From: CAJCJE01 sp963818685
Lineage (GTDB): Bacteria > Actinomycetota > Actinomycetes > Mycobacteriales > Pseudonocardiaceae
Length of the DNA: 64,000 bases
Assembly (NCBI GenBank): GCA_963818685.1
Contig: CAWFTJ010000004.1
Location: 744,001 to 808,000, forward strand
Reading direction: 5' to 3'
Position 1 is the first letter of the stretch, and the number at the start of each line of letters is the position of its first letter. A program made the translations under genes and the position numbers. The notes under the pieces are model-generated. The model made no database searches and was not told where the DNA came from. It saw nothing but the letters and a program-made list of their open reading frames with translations. Positions 54,975 to 62,925 of the stretch are shown piece by piece.

Positions 54975-55895
54975 TCAGTGGTGTCTGGTCGGCGGAAACT
55001 TCGCCACGTGCGTGAAGCCGGCCGGGATCGGCACCGTCAGCTGCGCGCGGTTCTGCTCGGTGTTGGGCAGGAAGCCGTAGGAGTCGGTCACCGTTCCCAC
55101 CACGGACCCGTCGACGTTGAAGCCCGTCATCTCGTCGCGGATCGGCAGGCCGGTGCTCGCGTTGATCCACAGCGTCTGCTTGCTGTTGCCAACGCCCTTG
55201 CTGTTGTCGCCGTCGGTCTCCAGGGTGTAGACGAGAGCGGGCTGACCATCCACAGTGGTCTGTCCGGGCACCCGGTGCCACCGGTCCTCGGCGATCTCCT
55301 TCTTCAGCTCCAGCACTGGTTGGCCGAGGAACGGGCAGAGACCGACCCACCTGGTCCAGAGCCGGGTCTCGTACTGGACCTGCAACACGTCGCAGTTGGC
55401 CGGTGGCGACCCCGCACTCGGCACCACGTACGTCTCGGAGGCGTCCTGCTCGAACGTCGACGAGGTCGGTTCGACGATGTCGCGCACGGTGAGCGACTGC
55501 CCCGCCTTGGCCTGCGCCGAGGAGTACCACAGGTGGGCCACCGGGTTGGGACCTTTGCTGTCCACCCCGGTCATCGTGACGTGCAGGATCGAGTCCGCGT
55601 TGGTGTCGAGCGCGGCCAGCACGACATCGCGCAGGCTGGGGTCGGGCTGCGCGGATTTCTGTTGGGGCGCCTGGGTGGTCGAGCCGATCAGGCTGACCAC
55701 GGCGAGCACCGCGGCCGCCGCGGCGACCGCGCCACCGCCGATGGCCAAGCTCCGCCTTGGCGATCGCCTGGACCCGGCCGGCATCGGGTCGGTCTCGGCG
55801 GCCAGGAGGGCGGCGACGTCGCGCATGGTCTCGGGGCTCGGCGGGTCCACCTTGCCCATCGGGGCGAGCAGATCGAGTTCGGTCAGGTCATTCAT
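54975..55895 (-). CDS. CU044_5270-type membrane protein, partner of the ECF sigma factor
   Basis: 306-aa protein with a cytoplasmic N-terminus, one membrane segment near residue 55 (IGGGAVAAAAAVLAVVSLIG) and an extracytoplasmic domain of the type often found after ECF sigma genes in actinobacteria (VYTLETDGDNSKGVGNSKQT, LWINASTGLPIRDEMTGF). It may be a lipoprotein-carrier-like or anti-sigma-like protein; no zinc anti-sigma motif is seen. ATG 55895 has GGAGG upstream and overlaps the sigma gene by eight bases. Confidence 0.75.
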   Translation of the reverse strand: MNDLTELDLLAPMGKVDPPSPETMRDVAALLAAETDPMPAGSRRSPRRSLAIGGGAVAAAAAVLAVVSLIGSTTQAPQQKSAQPDPSLRDVVLAALDTNADSILHVTMTGVDSKGPNPVAHLWYSSAQAKAGQSLTVRDIVEPTSSTFEQDASETYVVPSAGSPPANCDVLQVQYETRLWTRWVGLCPFLGQPVLELKKEIAEDRWHRVPGQTTVDGQPALVYTLETDGDNSKGVGNSKQTLWINASTGLPIRDEMTGFNVDGSVVGTVTDSYGFLPNTEQNRAQLTVPIPAGFTHVAKFPPTRHH

Positions 55896-56454
55896 CGTTG
55901 GCCTCCACGAGTCGGAGCGGTACAGGAGCGGCTTCTGGGCGTTCGTTCGTTTGCTGGCCGAGGTGTTGGCGCAGTTGGGTTCTGGCCCGATGCAGCCTGC
56001 TGCGCACCGTGCCCTGCCGCACATCGAGCGCGATCGCGACCTCGGCGGGCGTCAACTGCTCCCAGGCAACCAGCAGCAGCACCTCCCGGTCCTGCTGGCT
56101 GAGCTGGTCCAGGGCGGCGCGGATCGCAGGCGCGCCTCGGCTCGCGTCGAGCCGATCGTCGACGGAGGGCCACGGATCGTGGCTGTCCACCGGTTCGGCC
56201 GGGCTGGGAATGGGTGGATCGGCCCGCCAGTGCGTGCGCAGTACGTTGCGGGCGATGCCGTAGAGCCAGGGCAGTGCGCTGGGCCAGCGCCGGTCGTAGC
56301 GTTCGCGGGCGCGGAACGCCTGTAACCAGACCTCGCCGAGCAGGTCGTCGGCATCCTGCCGACCGGCGCGACGGCTCAGATACCCGTGTACCGCGGCACC
56401 GTGCTGCCAGAACAGCTCGACGAACTGGTCCCGGTCGGGCGTGCTACGCCTCAT
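55888..56454 (-). CDS. ECF-family RNA polymerase sigma factor
   Basis: 188-aa sigma-70 family factor with only regions 2 and 4. Region 2 shows GRQDADDLLGEVWLQAFRAR and ALPWLYGIARNVLRTHWR. Region 4 shows LSQQDREVLLLVAWEQLTPA then EVAIALDVRQGTVRSRLHRA. ATG 56454 is preceded by AAGGAGG. It overlaps its membrane partner gene by eight bases. Its regulon is unknown. Confidence 0.93.
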   Translation of the reverse strand: MRRSTPDRDQFVELFWQHGAAVHGYLSRRAGRQDADDLLGEVWLQAFRARERYDRRWPSALPWLYGIARNVLRTHWRADPPIPSPAEPVDSHDPWPSVDDRLDASRGAPAIRAALDQLSQQDREVLLLVAWEQLTPAEVAIALDVRQGTVRSRLHRARTQLRQHLGQQTNERPEAAPVPLRLVEANDE

Positions 56455-56524
56455 CGGGCCTCCTTTTCGGGTTCACCCGGTTATTGCGGTTCTACGCCGC
56501 AGCGTTCGGGGAACCCGGAAAGGA

Positions 56525-56544
56525 CCTGACGTGCCCAGGTCAGG
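56525..56544 (-). terminator. Possible nagA terminator hairpin
   Basis: CCTGAC-N8-GTCAGG lies 16-35 bases after the nagA stop on the minus strand, followed by TCCTTTCC. The stem is short, so this is tentative; it may overlap the sigma gene promoter. Confidence 0.45.
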
Positions 56545-56559
56545 CCAGCCCGCGCGGGC

Positions 56560-57771
56560 TCAGCTCACTTTCAGGCCGATGGCGGCCTCGCGGACGCCGA
56601 CCTGCGCCGATTCGGTCGCGTCGAATACGACCTCGCCGCCGATCCACACCTTGCGCGGGCGCATCTCGTCGTCCCACCAGACCAGGTCGGCGCGGGCGCC
56701 TGGCGCGAGCCTGCCGAGCGTCGGCTCGCCGATCACGTCGGCCGGGATGACCGTTGCCGCGCACAGCGCGGCGGTCGGGTCGATGCCGATCGAGATGATG
56801 TTGCGCACCGCCCGGTCCAGGGTGAGCGCGCTGCCCGCGATGGTGCCGGCCGGCGAGCGCGGCACGCCGTCGTCGGTGAGCAGCACGTCCTCGCCGCCGA
56901 GTTGGTAGCGGCCGGGCGGCATGCCCGCGGCCGCGACGGCGTCGGTGACCAGCGCGACCCGGTCGGCGGCGAGTTGGAAGACCAGCTTGCAGACGTCGGC
57001 GGCGACGTGCGCGAGGTCGGCGATCAGGCCGAGGGTGAAGCGCGGGTCCACGAGCGCGGCGCCGGGCACGCCCGGTTCCCGGTGGCCGAGGCCGCGCTGG
57101 GCGTTGAAAAGGTGCGTGATCATCCTGGCACCCGCGTCGGCCGCCGCCTTGACCTGGACCGAGGTCGCGTCCGTGTGCCCGACCGAGACCAGCACACCAG
57201 CGTCGACGAGCCGGCGGATGAACTCGATCGCCCCGGTGAGTTCCGGGGCGATCGTGACCGTGCGCAGCGCGGACATCACCGTGCTGTCGCCGAGAATCAG
57301 CTCGGCCAGTTCAGGTGTCGGCAGCGCCATCAGGGCGGGCTCGTGCACGCCGTGCCGCACTGGCGAGAGGAACGGACCTTCCAGGTGCACGCCGAGCGGC
57401 CGGGCGGCCAGGGTGCCGTCCAGCGCCTTGGCCGAGGCGAGGACGTTGCGCGCCTGTTCCAGGATGACCGGGACCGGCGCGGTGATCAGCGTCGGCAGGA
57501 AGCTGGTCACGCCGGTGCTGGGCAGCGAGGTGGCGACAAGGCGCATGCTCTGCGCGTCGGCCTCGGCGAAGTCGATGCCGAACGCGCCGTTGACCTGGAT
57601 GTCGACCAGACCGGGAGTCAGCAGCCCGCTGTCGAAGACCTCGGCCGACTCCGGCCCGGCCCCCGTGCCGGCACCCACCTCGACGATCTGTCCATTGTGG
57701 ACACGCACGTACGCGGGGCCGGTGATGGCCCGACCGACAAGCGCCCTCGGCGCCGCGACAACCGTCTCCAC
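56560..57771 (-). CDS. nagA: N-acetylglucosamine-6-phosphate deacetylase
   Basis: 403-aa amidohydrolase that converts GlcNAc-6-P to GlcN-6-P. The metal region reads LVDIQVNGAFGID (QxN form as in E. coli NagA), the metal Glu lies in GVHLEGPFLSPVRHGVH, further His residues in VSVGHTDAT and MITHLFNAQRGLGHRE, and the catalytic Asp in ALVTDAVAAAGMPPG. GTG 57771 follows GGGAGGCAGCG. A dre-like site 11-27 bases upstream indicates DasR control. It supplies the substrate for the SIS enzyme of the das operon. Confidence 0.93.
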   Translation of the reverse strand: METVVAAPRALVGRAITGPAYVRVHNGQIVEVGAGTGAGPESAEVFDSGLLTPGLVDIQVNGAFGIDFAEADAQSMRLVATSLPSTGVTSFLPTLITAPVPVILEQARNVLASAKALDGTLAARPLGVHLEGPFLSPVRHGVHEPALMALPTPELAELILGDSTVMSALRTVTIAPELTGAIEFIRRLVDAGVLVSVGHTDATSVQVKAAADAGARMITHLFNAQRGLGHREPGVPGAALVDPRFTLGLIADLAHVAADVCKLVFQLAADRVALVTDAVAAAGMPPGRYQLGGEDVLLTDDGVPRSPAGTIAGSALTLDRAVRNIISIGIDPTAALCAATVIPADVIGEPTLGRLAPGARADLVWWDDEMRPRKVWIGGEVVFDATESAQVGVREAAIGLKVS

Positions 57772-57782
57772 CGCTGCCTCCC

Positions 57783-57798
57783 ATTGGTCCAGACCATT
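57783..57798. promoter_or_regulatory. dre-like DasR site before nagA
   Basis: attggtccagaccatt matches ACTGGTCTAGACCAGT at 13 of 16 positions. It lies immediately upstream of the nagA ribosome binding site, where bound DasR would block transcription. Confidence 0.8.
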
Positions 57799-57890
57799 TG
57801 AAAATACTGGCCAGTGCCGGCGACGTCCAGTGAACTTCTCACAATAAACTACATCAAGCTGAAAATAACCCGCTTAGTTACGCTAAACGC

Positions 57891-58667
57891 GTGCACCGCT
57901 GGACAAGCTTCGTGGCGATCGGGGACAGCTTCACCGAGGGGCTCAACGATCCCGGACCGAACGGACAGTTTCGAGGCTGGGCGGACCGGCTCGCCGAACT
58001 GCTGGCCGCCACGCGGCCGGGCCTGCGCTACGCCAACCTCGCGGTCCGAGGCAAGTACGTGCACCAGGTGCTCGCCGACCAACTGCCCTTCGCCGTCTCC
58101 GCTGGCGCCGACCTGGTCACGTTCTGTGCGGGCGGCAACGACATCCTCCGTCCCGGCGCCGACCCGGACGCGATCGCCGAGCGCTACGAGTCCGGCGTCG
58201 CCGCGCTGCGTGCCGCCGGCAGCGAGGTCATGATCTTCACCGGCTTCGACACCCGGCCGACGCCGGTGCTCAAGTACGTGCGCGGCCGGGTGGCCACCTA
58301 CAACGGTCACCTGCGCGCCATCGCGGACCGGCACGACTGCCTGCTCGTCGACATCTGGTCCATGCGAATCCTGCAGGACCCGCGCGCATGGAGCCCGGAC
58401 CGGCTGCACCTGTCCGCTGAGGGCCATTGCCGCGTGGCGCTGCGCGCGGCCGAGGTGCTCGGCGTCGCGGTCACCGACGACTGGAACGAGCCGTGGCCGC
58501 CGATGGCCTCGCCAACCTGGCTCGAACTGCGGCGATCCGACTGGGAATGGACCACAGAGCACTTCCTGCCCTGGGTCGGCCGGCACCTGCGCGGCCGCTC
58601 CAGCGGTGACGGGCTGCCACCGAAACGCCCGGAACTCGGCCCCGTCCGCACCAACGAACCGGCCTGA
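57891..58667 (+). CDS. SGNH/GDSL-family hydrolase
   Basis: 258-aa esterase-type enzyme. Block I is AIGDSFTEG with the catalytic Ser near residue 13, the oxyanion Gly and Asn follow in NLAVRGKYV and FCAGGNDILRPG, and block V is SPDRLHLSAEGHC with the catalytic Asp/His pair. No signal peptide, so it is cytoplasmic. GTG 57891 has no ribosome binding site, but TACGCT at 57879-57884 would give a leaderless mRNA. The substrate is unknown. Confidence 0.9.
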   Translation: MHRWTSFVAIGDSFTEGLNDPGPNGQFRGWADRLAELLAATRPGLRYANLAVRGKYVHQVLADQLPFAVSAGADLVTFCAGGNDILRPGADPDAIAERYESGVAALRAAGSEVMIFTGFDTRPTPVLKYVRGRVATYNGHLRAIADRHDCLLVDIWSMRILQDPRAWSPDRLHLSAEGHCRVALRAAEVLGVAVTDDWNEPWPPMASPTWLELRRSDWEWTTEHFLPWVGRHLRGRSSGDGLPPKRPELGPVRTNEPA

Positions 58668-58674
58668 AACGCAC

Positions 58675-58705
58675 CCGGCCGGCGCCTCCCCCAGGCGCCG
58701 GCCGG
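58675..58705 (+). terminator. Strong hairpin terminator after the SGNH gene
   Basis: CCGGCCGGCGCCT and AGGCGCCGGCCGG form a perfect 13-bp stem with a CCCCC loop, eight bases after the stop. It lacks a U-tract, as is common in actinobacteria. Confidence 0.8.
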
Positions 58706-58978
58706 AATGGGGGCGGCAGACCACTAGCTGATCCCCAGTACCACCCTCGCTGTCGGCGTAGATGTCGTTCGCCGACTCCGGTTCACCCTTTCAGGGCGGG
58801 CTGCACGCAGGCTAAACAGATGCTAAACGCAGGCGCTACTCACGCGGCGCAATCGATTGCCGGGGCGATTTTCTCGCCTCACCGGCGCCGTGAGGACACT
58901 TCACGTATCTGTTCGCTCACTCGTTGTCGAGCATAGCGTGCGAGCCGAGTGACCGGGAACCCCTGTCGGGTTCCCCCG
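58706..58978. other. Convergent intergenic region
   Basis: No gene is supported between the SGNH hydrolase and the AfsR-like gene. It contains one terminator hairpin for each side (58675-58705 and 58955-58975) and otherwise AT-richer unstructured sequence. Confidence 0.5.
58955..58975 (-). terminator. Terminator of the AfsR-like gene
   Basis: GGGAACCC-N5-GGGTTCCC lies three bases after the stop codon of the AfsR-like gene on the minus strand. No clear U-tract. Confidence 0.65.
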
Positions 58979-61789
58979 TTAGAGGCCGGCGAGCACGGCG
59001 CGGATAGCCCCAGCCCTCGGCGAACCCAACTGCTCGGCCAACACCAGCGCCTGCCGAAGCTGGTCGGCAGCGCCCGCATCGCCCCTGGCGAGCAGCACCA
59101 TGCCGAGCAGTTCGACCGTGAACGCCCGCTGTAGGTCCGGGCGGTGCGCGGGCGAGAGGGCGAGCGCCTGCCGGGCCAGCGTCTCGGCCTCGTCCAGCTT
59201 GCCGAGCTCCAGGTACAGCTCGGCGAGGTTGTTCAGGGCGAGCAGGTAGTAGCCGAAGTCGCCGACCTCCTTGAACAGCTCGACCGCGCCCCGCACGTGC
59301 TCCGCGGCTTCCAGCCGCCGGTCCATCTCCCGCTCGACCTGGGACATGTTGTTCAGCGCGTGCGCCTGCGCCATCCGGTCGCCCGCCTCGACCGCGAGCC
59401 GATACGCCTGCTGGTCGCAGGCGAGCGCCTCCTCGAACCGCCGCTGCCCGTACAGGCCGCTCGCCACGTTGCCGAGCGCGGTGCGGATGTGCCGAGGATC
59501 GCCGAGCCGGTTCGCGATCCGCAACGCCAACTGCGCGTCCTCCAACGCCTCACCGGCCAGCCCGTACCGGCTGCGCGCGGTGGACAGCACGATCAACATC
59601 TGCAGCTCGCCCTGGGTGTCGCCGATCGCGCGCGCCGAGGCGAGGCCGATCGTCGCCCAGTCCGACCAGTCCGCGTAACTGGCCTGAGTGGACAGAAAGT
59701 GCGAGCACAGCGCGACCAGCTGCCACGCGTCGAGATGCCGCCCCGCCGCGACCGTCACCCGCAGCAGCGCGTTGAGGTTCTGCCACTCCGCCTCGAACCA
59801 GTCCAGCGCGTGCCGCGCGGTCGGCAGCGGCGGCCGCGCGATGCGCCGGTACGTGCTGGCGAAGTCCAGGTCGTCACCTGGCGGGTGCAGCTGGCGGCGG
59901 GCCGCGTCACAGGTGGCGTGGTAGTAACCGAGCAGCCGGCTCAACGCCTCGTCCGCCGCGGTCGGCGACATCGGCGACAGTTCGGTCTCGGCAAGTCCCT
60001 TGGCGTGCAACCGAACCAGGTCGTGCATGACGAACCGGCTCGGCCCGAGCGTTGCCATCAGGTTCGCCTCGACCAGCGCGCGCAACCGCCGCGCTGCCGA
60101 GTCCACGTCCGTGCCGCACAACGCGGCGACCGCGTACGCGTCCACGGCGAGGCCGGGCACGAACCCGAGCATCCGGAACGTGCTGCCGATCGCCGGATGC
60201 AGTCCCCGGTAGGAAACGTCCAGTGCCGCGCTCACGCTGGTGTCCGCGTTCTCCAGGTCGAGCGCGGCGAGCCGGGTGCGTTCGTCGGACAGCTCGACGA
60301 TCAGCTCCTCGACGCCACGCTCGGGATGTGCGGCCAGCCGCGCCGCGATCACCCGCAGCGCGAGCGGCAGGTGATCGCACAGCCTGGCCAACTGCGCTGC
60401 CTGCGCAGGCGTGACCTCCACACCGGCGTCCACAGCTGCCTGCGCGATCAGCCGCACACCCGCGTCGGCCGGCAGCGTGTCCAGGGACAGCAGCCGAGCG
60501 CCGCTGCGCGCGACCAGCCCGTCCAGCCTGCGCCTGCTGGTCACCAGCACCAGCGAGCCGGACCCACCGGGCAGCAGCGGCCGGACGTGCTCGGAGTCGC
60601 GCGCGTCGTCCAGCACCACCAGCACCTGGCGGGCGGCGAGCAGCGAGCGGTACAGCGCGGCCTGCTCCTCCAGTTCGGTCGGCAGGTCCTCGGCACGCAC
60701 GCCAAGCGCGAGCAGGAACCGAGGCAGAACCTCAGCGGGCGAGCGCGGCGAATGGCTCGGGTCGAACCCGCGCATGGCCGCGTACAGCACGCCGTCCGGA
60801 AACTCGGCGGACACCTGGTGCCCCCAGGTGACCGCGAGCGCGCTCTTGCCGACACCCGCCGCGCCGGTGATCACCGCGACCGTGATGGCCATCCGATCCC
60901 GGCCCAGCAACAGCCGGTACAACCAGGCGACCTCGTCGTCCCGCCCGGTGAACGCGGTGGTCGCGGGCGGGAGCTGCGCTGGCACCACGACGGTCGGCGC
61001 TGAGCGCGGGGCGGCGCCGCGCAGCACCGGATCGTCGCGCAGCAGCAGTTCGTGCAGCTCGCGCAGGACCGGTCCCGGATCGATGCCCAGCTCCGCGGAC
61101 ACCCTGCGCTGGAACTGTAGGTACACCGCGAGCGCCTCGGCGCGCTGGCCCGAGCCGTACAGCGCGCGGATCAGCTGCCCGAGCAGGCCCTCGTCGAACG
61201 GATGCTCGGCGACCAGCGCACGCAGCTCGCCGACCAGGCTCGCGTGCCGGCCCAGTTCCAGCTCGGCCTCGATCCGCTCCTGGGTCACCACCAGCCGCAG
61301 CTCGCCCAGTTCCAGCGCAACGTTCGGCGGCGCCAACTGCGCGGGTCCGCGCCACAACGCGGCAGCGGAACGCAGCAGTTGCGCGCGCCGCGCGGGCGGC
61401 TGACCGCGCGACGCGTCCAGCAATCGACGCGCACGGTAGAGATCGATCCTGGCCTCGTCGACGACAAGCTCGTAACCGGGCGGCCTGGTCTCGATCCTGG
61501 CGTAGCTGCCCTGCGGGTCCGCGGTGCGCAGCAGTCGTCGCAACCGCGACACATAGCCGTGCACGATGGTCCGCGCGGTCGCGGGCGGATTGTCGCCCCA
61601 CAGGCCGTCGATGATCCGCGCGGCGGAGACCACCTGGTTGGGGGCGCGAACCAGCAACACCAACAGGGAACCGACCCCGGGGCTGCCGACCGGTATCGGT
61701 CTGCCGTCGACAAGAACCTCGACGGGCCCGAGAACACCGAAGCGCAGACCGTCCTGCGGACCGTCCGCGTCCAGGTTCGGCACCGCCAT
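58979..61789 (-). CDS. AfsR/SARP-type regulator with BTAD, NB-ARC and TPR domains
   Basis: 936-aa signal-transducing transcription activator. Residues 15-105 form the OmpR-like winged helix (RFGVLGPVEVLVDGRPIPVG), residues 110-255 the bacterial transcriptional activation domain (EALAVYLQFQRRVSAELGID), and 300-600 an NB-ARC ATPase with P-loop VITGAAGVGKSALAVTWGHQ and VLVVLDDARDSEHVRPLLPG. TPR-like repeats (residues 690-936) end the protein. ATG 61789 is preceded by GGAGG at eight bases; the open frame extends to 61957. Such regulators often activate secondary metabolism, but no biosynthetic cluster is visible here. A terminator-like hairpin lies in the leader. Confidence 0.92.
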   Translation of the reverse strand: MAVPNLDADGPQDGLRFGVLGPVEVLVDGRPIPVGSPGVGSLLVLLVRAPNQVVSAARIIDGLWGDNPPATARTIVHGYVSRLRRLLRTADPQGSYARIETRPPGYELVVDEARIDLYRARRLLDASRGQPPARRAQLLRSAAALWRGPAQLAPPNVALELGELRLVVTQERIEAELELGRHASLVGELRALVAEHPFDEGLLGQLIRALYGSGQRAEALAVYLQFQRRVSAELGIDPGPVLRELHELLLRDDPVLRGAAPRSAPTVVVPAQLPPATTAFTGRDDEVAWLYRLLLGRDRMAITVAVITGAAGVGKSALAVTWGHQVSAEFPDGVLYAAMRGFDPSHSPRSPAEVLPRFLLALGVRAEDLPTELEEQAALYRSLLAARQVLVVLDDARDSEHVRPLLPGGSGSLVLVTSRRRLDGLVARSGARLLSLDTLPADAGVRLIAQAAVDAGVEVTPAQAAQLARLCDHLPLALRVIAARLAAHPERGVEELIVELSDERTRLAALDLENADTSVSAALDVSYRGLHPAIGSTFRMLGFVPGLAVDAYAVAALCGTDVDSAARRLRALVEANLMATLGPSRFVMHDLVRLHAKGLAETELSPMSPTAADEALSRLLGYYHATCDAARRQLHPPGDDLDFASTYRRIARPPLPTARHALDWFEAEWQNLNALLRVTVAAGRHLDAWQLVALCSHFLSTQASYADWSDWATIGLASARAIGDTQGELQMLIVLSTARSRYGLAGEALEDAQLALRIANRLGDPRHIRTALGNVASGLYGQRRFEEALACDQQAYRLAVEAGDRMAQAHALNNMSQVEREMDRRLEAAEHVRGAVELFKEVGDFGYYLLALNNLAELYLELGKLDEAETLARQALALSPAHRPDLQRAFTVELLGMVLLARGDAGAADQLRQALVLAEQLGSPRAGAIRAVLAGL

Positions 61790-62092
61790 GCACTCGTCCT
61801 CCGTGCCCGTCAACCACGCAGCGTCGGCAAAGGATTGCACGCGCCATGGGTCAAAGTACGGGACCCTGCGAGCAACACCCAGCGGGAATGCGAAAAAGCC
61901 CTGAATCGCCGGTCCCGATCCGGACGATTCAGGGCGATGCCTCGCAAGTTGGTCCACAGCAGTCCGGGGTTCACCCCGAGTGAAACTCCGGCTTGCTCTT
62001 GATCAACGACCGCAAAACACGTAACCAACGTAACAGACGCCCATGACACTCCGCAGCCGACCCATCACCAGGTCCTCGGTAATGTCCGATCC
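61790..62092. other. Divergent intergenic region with leader hairpin
   Basis: About 300 bases between the AfsR-like and MOSC genes. It holds a terminator-type hairpin on the minus strand (61898-61935) and a TAATGT -10-like element for the MOSC gene at 62080-62085. No open frame is convincing and no tRNA was seen. Confidence 0.5.
61893..61935 (-). terminator. Rho-independent terminator in the AfsR-like leader (possible attenuator or end of a small RNA)
   Basis: On the minus strand GCCCTGAATCG (61925-61935) pairs perfectly with CGATTCAGGGC (61898-61908), an 11-bp stem with a 16-base loop, and TTTTT follows (61893-61897). This is the most canonical intrinsic terminator in the window. It lies 104 bases upstream of the AfsR-like start, in the same direction. 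Confidence 0.8.
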
Positions 62093-62914
62093 GTGGCCAC
62101 CGTCGTCGAACTGAACTGCTACCCGATCAAGGGCTGCGCCCCGGTCCCGCTCCAGGACGCCGCCATCGGCCCCGCCGGCCTGCCGGACGACCGCACCTTC
62201 CTGATCGTCGCGCCCGACGGCGTGTTCCGCAGCCAACGCCGCGATCCACGCCTCGCCCTGATCCAGCCGAGGGTCGACGCGGCCGGCCTCACCCTGCGCG
62301 CCCCGGACATCGAACCGCTGACCATCGACGTGGACACCGAGTCGCCACGCCGCGAGGTCCGCGTGTTCAACGAGCCCTACCAGGCCATCGACCAGGGCGA
62401 ACCGGTCGCCGAGTGGCTCAGCACGATCATCGGCGCACCGAGCAGGCTGGTCCGGGTACCGCCAGAGCACGCCAGGATCACCAACGGCCTCGTCCCCGGT
62501 ACCGCGGCCTTCGCCGACAGCGCCGCGGTGCACCTCGCATCGCTTTCCGCGCTCCGCGAACTGAACGACCGCATCGCCCGACGCGGCGAGCCCGAACTCC
62601 CGATGAACCGGTTCCGCGCCAACATCGTCGTCGACGGCTGGGACGAACCCAACCAGGAAGACGAGATCCGCGGGATCAGCGTGGGCAGTGCCGAACTCGG
62701 CTACACCAAGCTGGCCATCCGCTGCGCAGTCACCCTGGTCGACCAGCACGCAGGCCGCAGGGCCGGGCTCGAACCGTTGCGCACCCTCGCCGACTACCGT
62801 CGAGCCAGGCAGGGCGGGGTCGCGTTCGGCATCAAGCTCGCGGTCCTGCGGCCGGGCAAATGCTCAGTTGGCGACGAAGTCCAGGTCACCGCCTCGTCCG
62901 AAACCGAGTTCTGA
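62093..62914 (+). CDS. MOSC domain protein (MOSC N-terminal beta barrel plus MOSC)
   Basis: 273-aa protein of the mARC/YcbX-like group that carries molybdenum cofactor. The N-terminal barrel shows VVELNCYPIKGCAPVPLQDA. The MOSC domain shows LPMNRFRANIVVDG and the conserved Cys in KLAIRCAVTLVDQHAGRR that ligates molybdenum, then LEPLRTLADYRRA and GVAFGIKLAVLRPGKCSVGD. No ferredoxin domain is fused, unlike YcbX. GTG 62093; a TAATGT element at 62080 suggests a leaderless mRNA. Likely N-reductase type, substrate unknown. Confidence 0.9.
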   Translation: MATVVELNCYPIKGCAPVPLQDAAIGPAGLPDDRTFLIVAPDGVFRSQRRDPRLALIQPRVDAAGLTLRAPDIEPLTIDVDTESPRREVRVFNEPYQAIDQGEPVAEWLSTIIGAPSRLVRVPPEHARITNGLVPGTAAFADSAAVHLASLSALRELNDRIARRGEPELPMNRFRANIVVDGWDEPNQEDEIRGISVGSAELGYTKLAIRCAVTLVDQHAGRRAGLEPLRTLADYRRARQGGVAFGIKLAVLRPGKCSVGDEVQVTASSETEF

Positions 62915-62925
62915 CCCTAGCGACA

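Noticed and set aside
61936..62090. A tRNA or structured RNA gene ending at the terminator at 61893
   Set aside because: No cloverleaf or known RNA motif could be traced; only the terminator itself is supported, so the small RNA is left as a hypothesis.
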